Part shown: positions 23,664 through 31,612 of the stretch, in pieces | Layout: every line of letters starts with the position of its first letter | Numbering within the stretch: the stretch's first letter is position 1 | The notes under the pieces: model-generated | Seen by the model: the letters and a program-made list of their open reading frames with translations, nothing else | Database searches by the model: none | What the model was told of the DNA's origin: nothing | Translations under genes and position numbers: made by a program | Source of the DNA: Solibacillus sp. FSL R7-0682 | GTDB lineage: Bacteria > Bacillota > Bacilli > Bacillales_A > Planococcaceae | NCBI RefSeq assembly: GCF_038005985.1 | Contig: NZ_JBBOUI010000001.1 | Location: 1,508,001 to 1,572,000, forward strand | Direction: 5' to 3' | DNA length: 64,000 nt

Positions 23664-24587
23664 ATGTCAAACGGTGTAACTAATCAGCAGCAAGTTCACG
23701 TAATACCAAAGGAAAAGCAAAACGCTTTCGTTACGACAGCAGCCAAAAAAATTGCAGAAATGCAGCAGTTAGGACAAATCAATTTACCGAGTAATTATTC
23801 AGTGGAAAATGCGCTACAAGCAGCATTCTTTACTTTAACAGCAGTCGATTTTAAAAATAAAACGCCAATAATTGAGCAAGTAACACCCGATTCGGTAGCT
23901 TTTGCACTACAAGATATGGCAATTCAAGGTTTATCAGTCGCTAAAAAACAAGGTTACTTCATTAATTACGGCGGTAAGCTTCAATTCCAACGCTCTTACC
24001 ATGGAACACAGGCAGTAATTAAGCGCCTAATCGGTATTAAAGATATTTGGGCCAATGTTATTTGGAAAGGTGAAGAGTTCGAAGTCGAATACAACGAACG
24101 AGGTCAACTAGCTTTTAAATTACACAAGGCTAATTGGAAGGCTGCTACAGGTAAGAAAGAAGATATCGAAGGTGCTTATTGTATCGTAGAGCACGAGGTT
24201 GGTCGCCAATTTTTAACGGTAATGACGATGGATGAAATTTTAACATCATGGTCCCAATCAAGTAACAAATCAGTTCAAGATAAGTACCCACAGGAAATGG
24301 CGAAACGTACGGTGATTAACAGGGCTTCCAAAGCATTCTTATTCACTTCTGATGACAGTGAAATATTACTTGACGCAATCAATCGTACGACGGAAAACGA
24401 ATTTGAGCCTCAAGTTAAAGATATGGGGGATGTGCAAGAGGTCCAGGAAGAAATTGCTCAAAATGCAAATACGGAAGAACTAGATATTACACAAGTAAAA
24501 GAGCCACTAACACATAAACAAGAGCCAGAAATTATTGCGGAATATGAACAACAAGAACTTTTAAATGAAGATGGACCAAGTTTTTAA
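23664..24587 (+). CDS. recT: RecT family single-strand annealing protein
   Basis: A 307-residue RecT. The conserved core is clear: NALQAAFFTLTAVDFKNKT, VAFALQDMAIQGLSVAKKQ and YFINYGGKLQFQRSYHG, and later WSQSSNKSVQDKYPQEMAKRT. It anneals complementary ssDNA during phage replication and recombination. It starts 1 nt after the ATPase gene, and its stop overlaps the start of the MBL gene. The C-terminal about 60 residues are acidic and Gln/Glu-rich. Confidence 0.93.
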   Translation: MSNGVTNQQQVHVIPKEKQNAFVTTAAKKIAEMQQLGQINLPSNYSVENALQAAFFTLTAVDFKNKTPIIEQVTPDSVAFALQDMAIQGLSVAKKQGYFINYGGKLQFQRSYHGTQAVIKRLIGIKDIWANVIWKGEEFEVEYNERGQLAFKLHKANWKAATGKKEDIEGAYCIVEHEVGRQFLTVMTMDEILTSWSQSSNKSVQDKYPQEMAKRTVINRASKAFLFTSDDSEILLDAINRTTENEFEPQVKDMGDVQEVQEEIAQNANTEELDITQVKEPLTHKQEPEIIAEYEQQELLNEDGPSF

Positions 24588-25288
24588 TGATTGAAATTCG
24601 TACAATTGCAACCGGATCAAAAGGCAACTGCTATCGGGTGTCCGATGGCAGTACAGCCTTACTACTGGAGGCAGGTATTAGCTTCACAGCAATTCATAAA
24701 GGGCTCGAATTTAAGACTTCTGAAATAGAAGGTGTTCTCGTAACGCATGAGCACCAAGACCACTGCAAAGGCGTCGAAGGTTGTCTAAAACGTGGCATGA
24801 CAATTTATATGTCACAGGGTACGAAAGACGGTGTGGGCTTAGATAACGCACAAATTCGCATCATTAGAAGTAAAGAGCAATTCCGCATTGGAACATGGAC
24901 CATATTACCTTTTGATGTGCAGCATGACGTAAACGAACCATTAGGATTTTTACTTCAATCAGATAACGGTGACAAGCTTCTCTTTGCTACAGATACGTAT
25001 TACATCAAATACAAATTCACAGGACTTACACACTTGATGATTGAGTGTAATTACGATCAACAGACACTTGATGAAAATGTAGCATCAGGTCACATTCATC
25101 CAGCAATGAAAAAGCGTGTCATGCGTTCCCATTTTGGATTAGAAAACCTTGTTGAATTCTTTAAAGCAAATGATTTAACAAAGGTGGAGGAAATTCACTT
25201 ACTCCATTTATCAGATAACAACAGTAATGTAGAACGGATTTTTAAAACAGTCGCAAGGGCAACGGGCAAATTAATTTACATTCCATAA
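24587..25288 (+). CDS. MBL-fold metallohydrolase, probable phage recombination nuclease
   Basis: A 233-residue metallo-beta-lactamase fold protein related to YycJ/WalJ. The metal motif is VTHEHQDHCKG, with later HDVNEPLGF and LFATDTYY, and the His-rich LLHLSDNN near the end. Overlap with recT (ATG shares the recT stop) ties it to recombination. In many phages this position holds a RecE/YqaJ-type exonuclease, so I infer that this protein is the DNA-end nuclease. Confidence 0.85.
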   Translation: MIEIRTIATGSKGNCYRVSDGSTALLLEAGISFTAIHKGLEFKTSEIEGVLVTHEHQDHCKGVEGCLKRGMTIYMSQGTKDGVGLDNAQIRIIRSKEQFRIGTWTILPFDVQHDVNEPLGFLLQSDNGDKLLFATDTYYIKYKFTGLTHLMIECNYDQQTLDENVASGHIHPAMKKRVMRSHFGLENLVEFFKANDLTKVEEIHLLHLSDNNSNVERIFKTVARATGKLIYIP

Positions 25289-25302
25289 GGAGGGCTAGGG
25301 CA

Positions 25303-26313
25303 ATGGCTGAAATTACTTGGATTAAGCTGAAAACAGACATGTTTGATGATGAAAAAATAAAGCTAATCGAACGTATGCCAGAGGGCGATGGCATCTTGGT
25401 TGTTTGGGTGAAGCTGCTTGCTTATGCTGGCAAAGTCAATTGTAGTGGCTACATTATGATCGCTGAGGATATACCAATGAACATTGAGGAAATGGCTATT
25501 ATTTTTAACAGACCACTTGAAAAGGTGCGTTATGCAATACAAATTTTACAGCGCTACAAAATGATTGAAGTTGATGAAAATGAGCGTATTTGCATCTCGA
25601 ACTGGGAGAAACACCAAAACATTGACGGTATGGAAAAGGTTCGTTTACAAACAGCAGAACGTAATCGTAAATATCGCGAACGTAAAAAGCAACAGTCTTT
25701 GCAAGCACCGAATGATACGTCACAAGAAATATCTAGTGACGTTAGCGTGACGTCACGTGACGGAACAGATATAGATAAAGAATTAGATAAAGAATTAGAT
25801 AAAGAATTAGAAATAGATCTAGATAAAGAAAAAGAAATACTACAACAAGAAGAAGCGGTATTAGCTTCGCTTCCAAAAGAAGTAGTAGCAGTAGTAAATC
25901 CATTCAATTTTTATGCTCAAAATGGTTTTGGATTAACCATGAATGATATTACAAGACAAAAGATTCTTGCCTGGTGTGATGATCTTTCTGACGAACTAGT
26001 TGTACATGCCATGCAAATCGCTATAGAACGAAATTGCGTTAGTTGGTCTTATGCTGAGGGCATCTTAAAGAAATGGCACAGTAAAGGCGTAAAGACCTTA
26101 CAAGACGTAAATGCCTTAGTTGCTCAATTTGAAGCTCAGCAATCCCGAAAGAATCGCTCACATGGTAATCACCGCACTGAAAACGTACCTGAGTGGTTTG
26201 ATAAGCGCCAGCAAGAAAAGCAGCAAAAGCCACCAGTAAATAACGAGCCAATCGACTTTGAAGCTGAACGAGATAAAGTATTGGCTAAGTTGGGAGGGGC
26301 TTCGAATGCATAA
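25303..26313 (+). CDS. Phage replisome organizer (DnaD-like)
   Basis: A 336-residue initiator. Residues 1-115 form the phage replisome-organizer winged helix (ITWIKLKTDMFDDEKIKLIE and following). Residues 120-185 are a linker with the repeat DKELDKELDKELE. Residues about 200-270 are a DnaD-like C-terminal domain (SWSYAEGILKKWHSKGV). It binds the origin and recruits the host helicase loader. The linker DNA itself carries repeats likely to be the origin. No separate loader gene is recognised downstream, so it may use host DnaI or DnaB. It overlaps the next gene by 8 bp. Confidence 0.88.
   Translation: MAEITWIKLKTDMFDDEKIKLIERMPEGDGILVVWVKLLAYAGKVNCSGYIMIAEDIPMNIEEMAIIFNRPLEKVRYAIQILQRYKMIEVDENERICISNWEKHQNIDGMEKVRLQTAERNRKYRERKKQQSLQAPNDTSQEISSDVSVTSRDGTDIDKELDKELDKELEIDLDKEKEILQQEEAVLASLPKEVVAVVNPFNFYAQNGFGLTMNDITRQKILAWCDDLSDELVVHAMQIAIERNCVSWSYAEGILKKWHSKGVKTLQDVNALVAQFEAQQSRKNRSHGNHRTENVPEWFDKRQQEKQQKPPVNNEPIDFEAERDKVLAKLGGASNA
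25718..25808. other. Probable phage replication origin inside the organizer gene
   Basis: Five GTGACG/CGTCAC hexamers cluster at 25718-25723, 25736-25741, 25747-25752, 25751-25756 and 25757-25762. They include the palindrome TGACGTCA. Three exact tandem copies of the AT-rich 12-mer AGATAAAGAATT follow at 25773-25808. Initiator-binding iterons next to an AT-rich unwinding element inside the initiator gene is the standard layout for such phages. Confidence 0.6.
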
Positions 26314-26509
26314 ACGTCGCGTTGAATACTGGAGTGCAATGGCAAATGAGCGAGCACGTTGTCCAGTAGAAGGATGTATTCATGTAGGTGACATAATTAC
26401 AAAAGCACATTTGCGTTTAGAGCATGGAATGACACGTGAGCAGGTTGAAAAGCAGTATGGACGACCATACCGAGTGATTGCGAAAACAGGGGTTATGTTA
26501 GAAGCATAA
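26306..26509 (+). CDS. Small zinc-finger-like protein (Ros/MucR-type motif)
   Basis: A 67-residue basic protein. It has CPVEGC then KAHLRLEHGMTREQVEKQYG. The spacing of two Cys and two His, followed by HGMT and YGRP, recalls the Ros/MucR prokaryotic zinc finger. It could bind DNA. ATG 26306 lies behind GGGAGGGG and overlaps the organizer gene. Confidence 0.6.
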   Translation: MHKRRVEYWSAMANERARCPVEGCIHVGDIITKAHLRLEHGMTREQVEKQYGRPYRVIAKTGVMLEA

Positions 26510-26521
26510 GGGGGAGTAGTT

Positions 26522-26914
26522 GTGAAGCTAGAGTTCTTAAAAGTTGACCATATTGTAGAGACCGATAAAAACAAAGTCATTTACATTCCAGCTGGGGGCA
26601 TCCAGTTTGGATTTAAAAATAAGATTATTTCTTTAAAGAATCCGTTACAAATTGAAATGACACATGGGGGCAGCTTCCTCAATGTTGTTCGCTACATCGA
26701 TTTCGTAGTTTACGATGACCAATCAATCTATACAACAGGTGAGATTAAGCGAGAGGGCTTATTTGGCATCGTAGCTCATGAAGAGGTACAACTAGCAATT
26801 CATAAAGCATTGAATAAAACTTGCAAGGTTGTTCCGTTTTTCAAGCCGTTGGATGTTAAAGAGATGTTTTGCCGTGAATTTGAAAATGCTTATGAGCAGT
26901 TGTTGGGGGTGTAG
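26522..26914 (+). CDS. Hypothetical phage protein
   Basis: A 130-residue mixed alpha/beta protein with GTG start at 26522. I do not recognise a family. It ends ENAYEQLLGV and lies between the zinc-finger-like gene and yopX with tight spacing, so it belongs to the early operon. No membrane segment or catalytic motif is visible. Confidence 0.6.
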   Translation: MKLEFLKVDHIVETDKNKVIYIPAGGIQFGFKNKIISLKNPLQIEMTHGGSFLNVVRYIDFVVYDDQSIYTTGEIKREGLFGIVAHEEVQLAIHKALNKTCKVVPFFKPLDVKEMFCREFENAYEQLLGV

Positions 26915-26916
26915 GG

Positions 26917-27300
26917 ATGCGGGATATTAAGTTTCGTGCTTGGAGTGAGTATTCAAATAAGCTTGTGGTTTGGGAACATATGAAAGTCGATGATACATTA
27001 GGCAGCGTGTTAAATGGTGAAGATAAAAAAATCCATGTTATGCAATACACAGGATTAAAGGATAAAAACGGTCGTGAGATTTATGAGGGGGATTTATATC
27101 AATATACAGTAAGTCATGATATGTACGACCCGAACTCAGGACATATAACATTCGAAACAAAACACGTAAAGGCTGTAACTTTTGAAAATGGCGCTTTTTA
27201 TCATGGCATCGAATTGTTGTCAGATGTACTTGAATACGACGATTCATTAGTTTGTGTTGGCAACATTTACGAAAATCCCGAACTATTGGAGGCGCAATAA
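26917..27300 (+). CDS. YopX family protein
   Basis: A 127-residue YopX-domain protein. The family signature is present: RDIKFRAWSEYSNKLV at the start, QYTGLKDKNGREIYEGDL in the middle and CVGNIYENPELL at the end. Common in Bacillota prophage early regions; molecular function is unknown. It starts 2 bp after the previous gene and overlaps the next by 1 bp. Confidence 0.88.
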   Translation: MRDIKFRAWSEYSNKLVVWEHMKVDDTLGSVLNGEDKKIHVMQYTGLKDKNGREIYEGDLYQYTVSHDMYDPNSGHITFETKHVKAVTFENGAFYHGIELLSDVLEYDDSLVCVGNIYENPELLEAQ

Positions 27301-27563
27301 TGCCAGTAACATTACAAAAATATCAAAGCCGCGAGGAAATGTACGACAACTATTCAACAGTAGCAAAAGAAATTGAGTTTGAAGGGCATGTGTACCGATT
27401 CAAGGGTACCATGCGCAACCATGATCATTCGATTCACCTTTACCATTGTGTGTCGGAACAACATTACATTCGTGTTCATTTGCAGTTTAATGTTCCATTT
27501 TTGATTGAGGCATTTTATTCAGTGAATGAGGTGACAGTTGATGCGGTACGTCGAGCTAGTTAG
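27300..27563 (+). CDS. Hypothetical small phage protein
   Basis: An 87-residue protein from the ATG at 27300 (MPVTLQKYQSREEMYDNY). It has several His and Tyr residues (RNHDHSIHLYHCVSEQHYIR). The start overlaps the yopX stop and GGAGG precedes it. Family not recognised. Confidence 0.6.
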   Translation: MPVTLQKYQSREEMYDNYSTVAKEIEFEGHVYRFKGTMRNHDHSIHLYHCVSEQHYIRVHLQFNVPFLIEAFYSVNEVTVDAVRRAS

Positions 27564-27717
27564 ACGAGGGTGCTTTGTTGCTGGTGATTTAAATGATCAG
27601 GAAATACAAGAGTATCTAGAAAATGGCTATCTTATGAGGTGGCAGCAGAATTTAAGGGACAGGGGCAAGTCCAAGCATAGGGTTGTTAAAAATAAGCATG
27701 GAATTGCGGTGGGTTAG
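27541..27717 (+). CDS. Hypothetical small phage protein (58 aa)
   Basis: ATG 27541 behind GAGGTG encodes MRYVELVRRGCFVAGDLNDQ with a basic C-terminal half (RDRGKSKHRVVKNKHG). The start lies inside the 3' end of the previous gene. The good ribosome site, gap-filling position and natural composition support a real gene. Possibly nucleic-acid binding because of its charge. Confidence 0.6.
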   Translation: MRYVELVRRGCFVAGDLNDQEIQEYLENGYLMRWQQNLRDRGKSKHRVVKNKHGIAVG

Positions 27718-27730
27718 GAGTGATAGGGCA

Positions 27731-29077
27731 ATGATTCAAAAGAATTTAAAATTTCTAGACCTATTCGCAGGCATCGGTGGCTTCCGTTTAGGAATGGAAG
27801 CAGCAGGTCACAATTGCGTTGGATATGTTGAATGGGATAAATTTGCTCGGAAATCATACGAAGCAATCCATAATACAAAAGGAGAGTGGACAGCTCATGA
27901 CATTACAACTGTATCAGACGACGATTTTCGATTATTTAGAGGAACAGTCGATGTTATTTGCGGAGGGTTCCCATGTCAGGCATTTAGTATCGCAGGAAAA
28001 AGAGGAGGATTTTCAGACACTCGTGGAACGTTATTCTTCGAGATTGCCAGAGCGACTGAACAAATCAAACCACGCATTTTATTCCTTGAAAACGTCAAAG
28101 GCTTACTCAATCACGACGAGGGAAGGACTTTCGGAACTATCCTCAATACGTTGGATGAATTGGGGTACAATGCAGAATGGCAAGTGCTTAACAGCAAAGA
28201 TTTCGGAGTCCCGCAAAACAGGGAAAGGGTGTTCATTATCGGACATCTTAGAGGATCAAGTGGACGAGAAGTTTTTCCTATCGGAGGAACAAATGAAAAA
28301 ATTGGTTCTGAAATAATTCGATTAGCACACAGCGCTAACTATAGAAGGGTATATCAAACTTTTGATGTTAATGGGTCATGCGAAGCCTTAGACACGATGC
28401 AAGGTGGTGGCAGACAACCATGTGTAAAAGTTGTAGGAAATGTTCATCCGAGCGGGAGAGGTATGAACGGACAAGTATATAAAAGCGATGGATTAGCACC
28501 TACAATAACAACAAATAATGGCGAGGGAAAAAAAATAGCTATTCCAATTCTTACACCAGACAGAATTGAAAAACGTCAAAATGGTCGTAGATTCAAAGAA
28601 GATGGCGAACCGATGTTTACGTTAACTGTACAGGATAGACACGGTGTAATGATTAAGGAAGCCACAAAGCAAGGTTTTGATGTAGCTATAGAAGGTGATT
28701 CTATTAATCTAGCTGTACCAGGGAGTAAAACACGTAGAGGTCGAGTTGGTAAAGGTATGGCTAATACGCTTGATACAGGATGTCAGCAGGGTGTAGTCGT
28801 TTGGGATATGTATAACAAAAAACAACGTACTGACGGCAACGTAGGAACACTTACAGCTAACGGAAATACAAGCACTACACATAGTGGAACATTCGGTATT
28901 GATGATGGTGTAGACATTCGAAAACTAACACCTCGCGAATGTTGGAGACTACAAGGCTTTACAGATTGGGCATTTGATAGAGCAGCAGCCGTTAACTCAG
29001 ATAGTCAATTATATAAGCAAGCCGGCAATAGTGTTACGGTCAATGTAATAGCAGCCGTTGCGAAGTATTTTCACTAG
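27731..29077 (+). CDS. DNA (cytosine-5) methyltransferase
   Basis: A 448-residue m5C methyltransferase. Motif I is DLFAGIGGF (10-18); the catalytic PCQ is at Cys82 (GGFPCQAFS); ENV is at Glu120; QNRERVFIIG is near 162-171; and motif X is QLYKQAGNSVTVNV at the C-terminus. The region between motifs VIII and IX is long (about 190-400) with several repeated short T(I/L)T units, as in phage enzymes that may recognise more than one target. No restriction enzyme is next to it, so it probably protects phage DNA. ATG 27731 chosen over an extension to 27683. Confidence 0.92.
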   Translation: MIQKNLKFLDLFAGIGGFRLGMEAAGHNCVGYVEWDKFARKSYEAIHNTKGEWTAHDITTVSDDDFRLFRGTVDVICGGFPCQAFSIAGKRGGFSDTRGTLFFEIARATEQIKPRILFLENVKGLLNHDEGRTFGTILNTLDELGYNAEWQVLNSKDFGVPQNRERVFIIGHLRGSSGREVFPIGGTNEKIGSEIIRLAHSANYRRVYQTFDVNGSCEALDTMQGGGRQPCVKVVGNVHPSGRGMNGQVYKSDGLAPTITTNNGEGKKIAIPILTPDRIEKRQNGRRFKEDGEPMFTLTVQDRHGVMIKEATKQGFDVAIEGDSINLAVPGSKTRRGRVGKGMANTLDTGCQQGVVVWDMYNKKQRTDGNVGTLTANGNTSTTHSGTFGIDDGVDIRKLTPRECWRLQGFTDWAFDRAAAVNSDSQLYKQAGNSVTVNVIAAVAKYFH

Positions 29078-29119
29078 GAGGGAAAAAATGACTTACAGCA
29101 AATCACACGCAATCGAGGA

Positions 29120-29590
29120 ATGCAACTAGAGCGAATAATTGATATGGCAAACAATAAATACCGTAATGCTGGGGTGGCAGATATCCGTAAGGTGCCTTCT
29201 CCAGTAAATATTTTAAAACTGACAGGTAACCGAATTGTGGGTCATACGGAAAAGCCGACATGGGTGGATTACAGTGGTGTTTATGATGGTAGAGCAATTA
29301 TCTTTGATGCTAAACAAACGAGTAAAACGGCATTTCCTTTAGACAATATTTCTCTCCATCAGTACGACTTACTCAAATCATGGTCAGAAAAAGGCGCAGT
29401 AACGTTTTTACTAGTTCGTTTTAGTAAATATGACAAATACTACCATCTTCCATTTCGCACGCTTAAATGGGCTTGGGAGAGGGCAATAACAGGTGGACGT
29501 AATTCAATTGCATTTGCTGAATTCGAAACAATGGCAGCAGAAGTGAAAAGTAAGGATGGGTACACGTTGCATTATTTGGAGGCGGTTTGA
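29120..29590 (+). CDS. recU: RecU-like Holliday junction resolvase with probable 5' frameshift
   Basis: A RecU-family nuclease that cuts Holliday junctions. Visible are MQLERIIDMANNKY, the catalytic DYSGVYDGRAIIFDAKQTSK region and the QYDLLKSWSEKGAVTFLLVRF tail. Typical RecU proteins have about ten more residues (…NRGM). These are encoded just upstream in the same frame (TRNRGMQLE) but without a start codon. A good ribosome site and ATG at 29088 read in another frame and meet the RecU frame if one A is added in the AAA at 29100-29102. So the gene is either mildly damaged or starts at 29120 without a good ribosome site. Confidence 0.75.
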   Translation: MQLERIIDMANNKYRNAGVADIRKVPSPVNILKLTGNRIVGHTEKPTWVDYSGVYDGRAIIFDAKQTSKTAFPLDNISLHQYDLLKSWSEKGAVTFLLVRFSKYDKYYHLPFRTLKWAWERAITGGRNSIAFAEFETMAAEVKSKDGYTLHYLEAV

Positions 29591-29655
29591 TGCGTAAAAA
29601 GATTCGTAGATTGATAGATTATGTTGTTTATGTGGTGGATCGGGTTATTACGTGA
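29590..29655 (+). CDS. Very short basic peptide (21 aa)
   Basis: ATG 29590 overlaps the recU stop behind TTGGAGG and encodes MRKKIRRLIDYVVYVVDRVI plus T. Basic then hydrophobic. Such tiny coupled ORFs are common here, but the evidence is limited to the ribosome site. Confidence 0.35.
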   Translation: MRKKIRRLIDYVVYVVDRVIT

Positions 29656-29681
29656 TTGATCATAATTATGTAATTAGAAAA

Positions 29682-29714
29682 AGAGCAATGGTAGATAAGT
29701 CTAACCTTTGCTCT
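29682..29714. terminator. Bidirectional terminator between early operon and VOC gene
   Basis: AGAGCAA-t-GGT pairs with ACC-t-TTGCTCT, followed by AAAAAT on the plus side and by T-rich sequence on the minus side. It separates convergent genes. Confidence 0.7.
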
Positions 29715-29720
29715 AAAAAT

Positions 29721-30104
29721 TTAACAATTGCAGATCATTAATACATTTCCGTCTAAATCCTGAAAGTTAAAGTAGGCAAAATCACCAATTCGTTCTATTT
29801 CTTTAACCACTGTTATACCTTTATTTTTGATATAAATATATGCTTCATCTATATCTTTGACGTAAAAATTAAATAATACATGATTTGAAGGAGCTAATTT
29901 AAAGCTGGGTTGGAAAGTGTGGTCGTCTAATGTTAATCCAGTCTCACCTGAGATAGGGATATTATAAACGGGAGATTCAACAACATTTTTATCAAATGGG
30001 ATACCAAGCAAGGCACTATACCATTCAGCTGATTTTCTGAGGTTGCTAACATGGATGAAAACATTATTTACTTTACAGGTAATTGGAGAAGAAATTGAAT
30101 TCAC
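29721..30104 (-). CDS. VOC family protein carried by the prophage (moron)
   Basis: A 127-residue single-module VOC protein. It begins (M)NSISSPITCKVNNVFIHVSN, contains SAEWYSALLGIPF and ends YFNFQDLDGNVLMICNC. The terminal NVLMI lacks the usual Glu metal ligand (E.., replaced by M), so metal binding may be changed. The GTG at 30104 follows AGGTGG; a longer frame to 30221 runs into the neighbouring promoter region. It is opposite to all surrounding phage genes, as expected for an acquired gene expressed in the lysogen. Relatives include antibiotic-binding and glyoxalase-like proteins. Confidence 0.72.
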   Translation of the reverse strand: MNSISSPITCKVNNVFIHVSNLRKSAEWYSALLGIPFDKNVVESPVYNIPISGETGLTLDDHTFQPSFKLAPSNHVLFNFYVKDIDEAYIYIKNKGITVVKEIERIGDFAYFNFQDLDGNVLMICNC

Positions 30105-30269
30105 AGTATTCCACCTTTTAAATTTGATTGAAATTATTATTCGACAGAAGAAGATAAAATCCTTTTTATTTGAAAAATTTACAGTAAAAAGGCATAAAAA
30201 AAGACCTGAGCAACCACTCAAGTCAGCAAAACTATACTCTACTAGTATAGCACGTATGTTTGGGTAACG

Positions 30270-30506
30270 CTAAAATATCGAACGGAAAAATTCATAGAAT
30301 CCAGTTTCCATTGGAACGGCCCATATGTACATTCCTAGTAATGCTACGGGACCTAAAAGGAAATTATGAATTTTACGAGGGAGAATATTTCTAAATATTG
30401 CAGAGTAGATGCTTAAACAAACAATTATAACAATGCTCAATAGAAACATGGGGAGTACGAAATATGACAAACTTGTACCGAGCGATAAATCTGCAAATAG
30501 AACCAT
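30270..30506 (-). CDS. Hypothetical two-helix membrane protein
   Basis: A 78-residue hydrophobic protein with helices at about residues 13-37 and 49-68. ATG preceded by GAGGTAATTG. It is on the minus strand next to the VOC gene, likely part of the same insertion. Family not recognised; small phage membrane proteins of this sort can be exclusion proteins. Confidence 0.55.
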   Translation of the reverse strand: MVLFADLSLGTSLSYFVLPMFLLSIVIIVCLSIYSAIFRNILPRKIHNFLLGPVALLGMYIWAVPMETGFYEFFRSIF

Positions 30507-30633
30507 TCAATTACCTCATTATGTATTTTATGTAAATTATAACACAAATAAAACCGCAGCGAGTACAAGCGCTACGGTTTCCCTCTTGCTAAATATTAGG
30601 TGACAACTAATTATAGCATAAGGGGGCAATCTT

Positions 30634-31218
30634 ATGTATTTCGAAGATTTATTAGAAGAGTACAAGCAGTTGTTGAAGCAAATGAAGTCAGAGGGTGTAA
30701 CAAGCGGTAGTATGTACCAAGAGGTGAAGCAGGCTATCGAATGGATGGAAACTGGGTATGATCCAGCGGAGTATCGGGCAGCTACTCGAGTGGACTCGTA
30801 CCCAATGGATCCGTACCATATGCAGACGTATATGTCTTATGTAAATGATGATGAAATGATGATGCCTGAGTTTTTGGTTCAAGTAAGGGAAAAAATAAAG
30901 TCAGATTACGCTGATATAGATGTGGATGCGCCGGAGTGGCAAAGCTATATAGCCTTTATGATGCGTGATGTGAATGCCGCAGTTAAAAAGGCGAATGAGC
31001 GAAAAGAGAAAATCAGCAGCGCATTAAAAGGTTTAACAGTAGATGAGAGAGCTGTGTACGTCGCTATTGAAGCTGAGCTATTACCATTTAGTAAAGTCGC
31101 TAAAATGCTAGAGGTTTCGAAAAGCACGATACAGAGTTATTACAGTCGGGCTAAGCGAAAAATCCATGCAAATATTACGCATGGCACGCAGGAAAGTTTG
31201 TTTGATGATATTGCATAG
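30634..31218 (+). CDS. Late transcription regulator with sigma-70 region-4-like domain
   Basis: A 194-residue protein. The C-terminal about 60 residues form a sigma region 4-type HTH (LTVDERAVYVAIEAELLPFS then KMLEVSKSTIQSYYSRAKRK). The N-terminal two thirds are acidic and helical. It resembles the PBSX Xpf/ArpU class that activates late operons. Position directly before the packaging genes supports this. AGGGGG precedes the start. Confidence 0.82.
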   Translation: MYFEDLLEEYKQLLKQMKSEGVTSGSMYQEVKQAIEWMETGYDPAEYRAATRVDSYPMDPYHMQTYMSYVNDDEMMMPEFLVQVREKIKSDYADIDVDAPEWQSYIAFMMRDVNAAVKKANERKEKISSALKGLTVDERAVYVAIEAELLPFSKVAKMLEVSKSTIQSYYSRAKRKIHANITHGTQESLFDDIA

Positions 31219-31259
31219 CTGATTAACCAAAATGTGTAGGTAAAGGAGATGTTAAATAA

Positions 31260-31415
31260 ATGAGTGAAGCGCATAAGGAATTAAATAATCATAAAAGCAA
31301 AGTTATCGATGAACTAAATAAACGTATGGAAGAATTAGAGGATAACGGCGAGTTAGGAATGGCGGAAGTTCTTCAAGACTTTTACAACTGGTATGTAGAA
31401 GAATTTATATACTAA
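31260..31415 (+). CDS. Hypothetical small acidic protein (51 aa)
   Basis: ATG 31260 behind AAAGGAGATG encodes MSEAHKELNNHKSKVIDELN and continues to YNWYVEEFIY. Helical, acidic. It follows the late regulator gene. Function unknown, but the ribosome site and composition look genuine. Confidence 0.55.
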   Translation: MSEAHKELNNHKSKVIDELNKRMEELEDNGELGMAEVLQDFYNWYVEEFIY

Positions 31416-31612
31416 ACGATTTGAGAATTTTGCCATACGATTACCCTATATATAAGAGCACTTATTTTTACCACAAAATAAAAACAAATGAAGAAGTAGG
31501 GCTTTGAATAGTGTGCATTGCTACTTCCTACGGTGATGCGTGCAGTTGAGAGTGAAAATAGTTTAAGCAATTTCTTCCAAATTGAATTAATATTAATTTG
31601 GAGGAGATTAAA

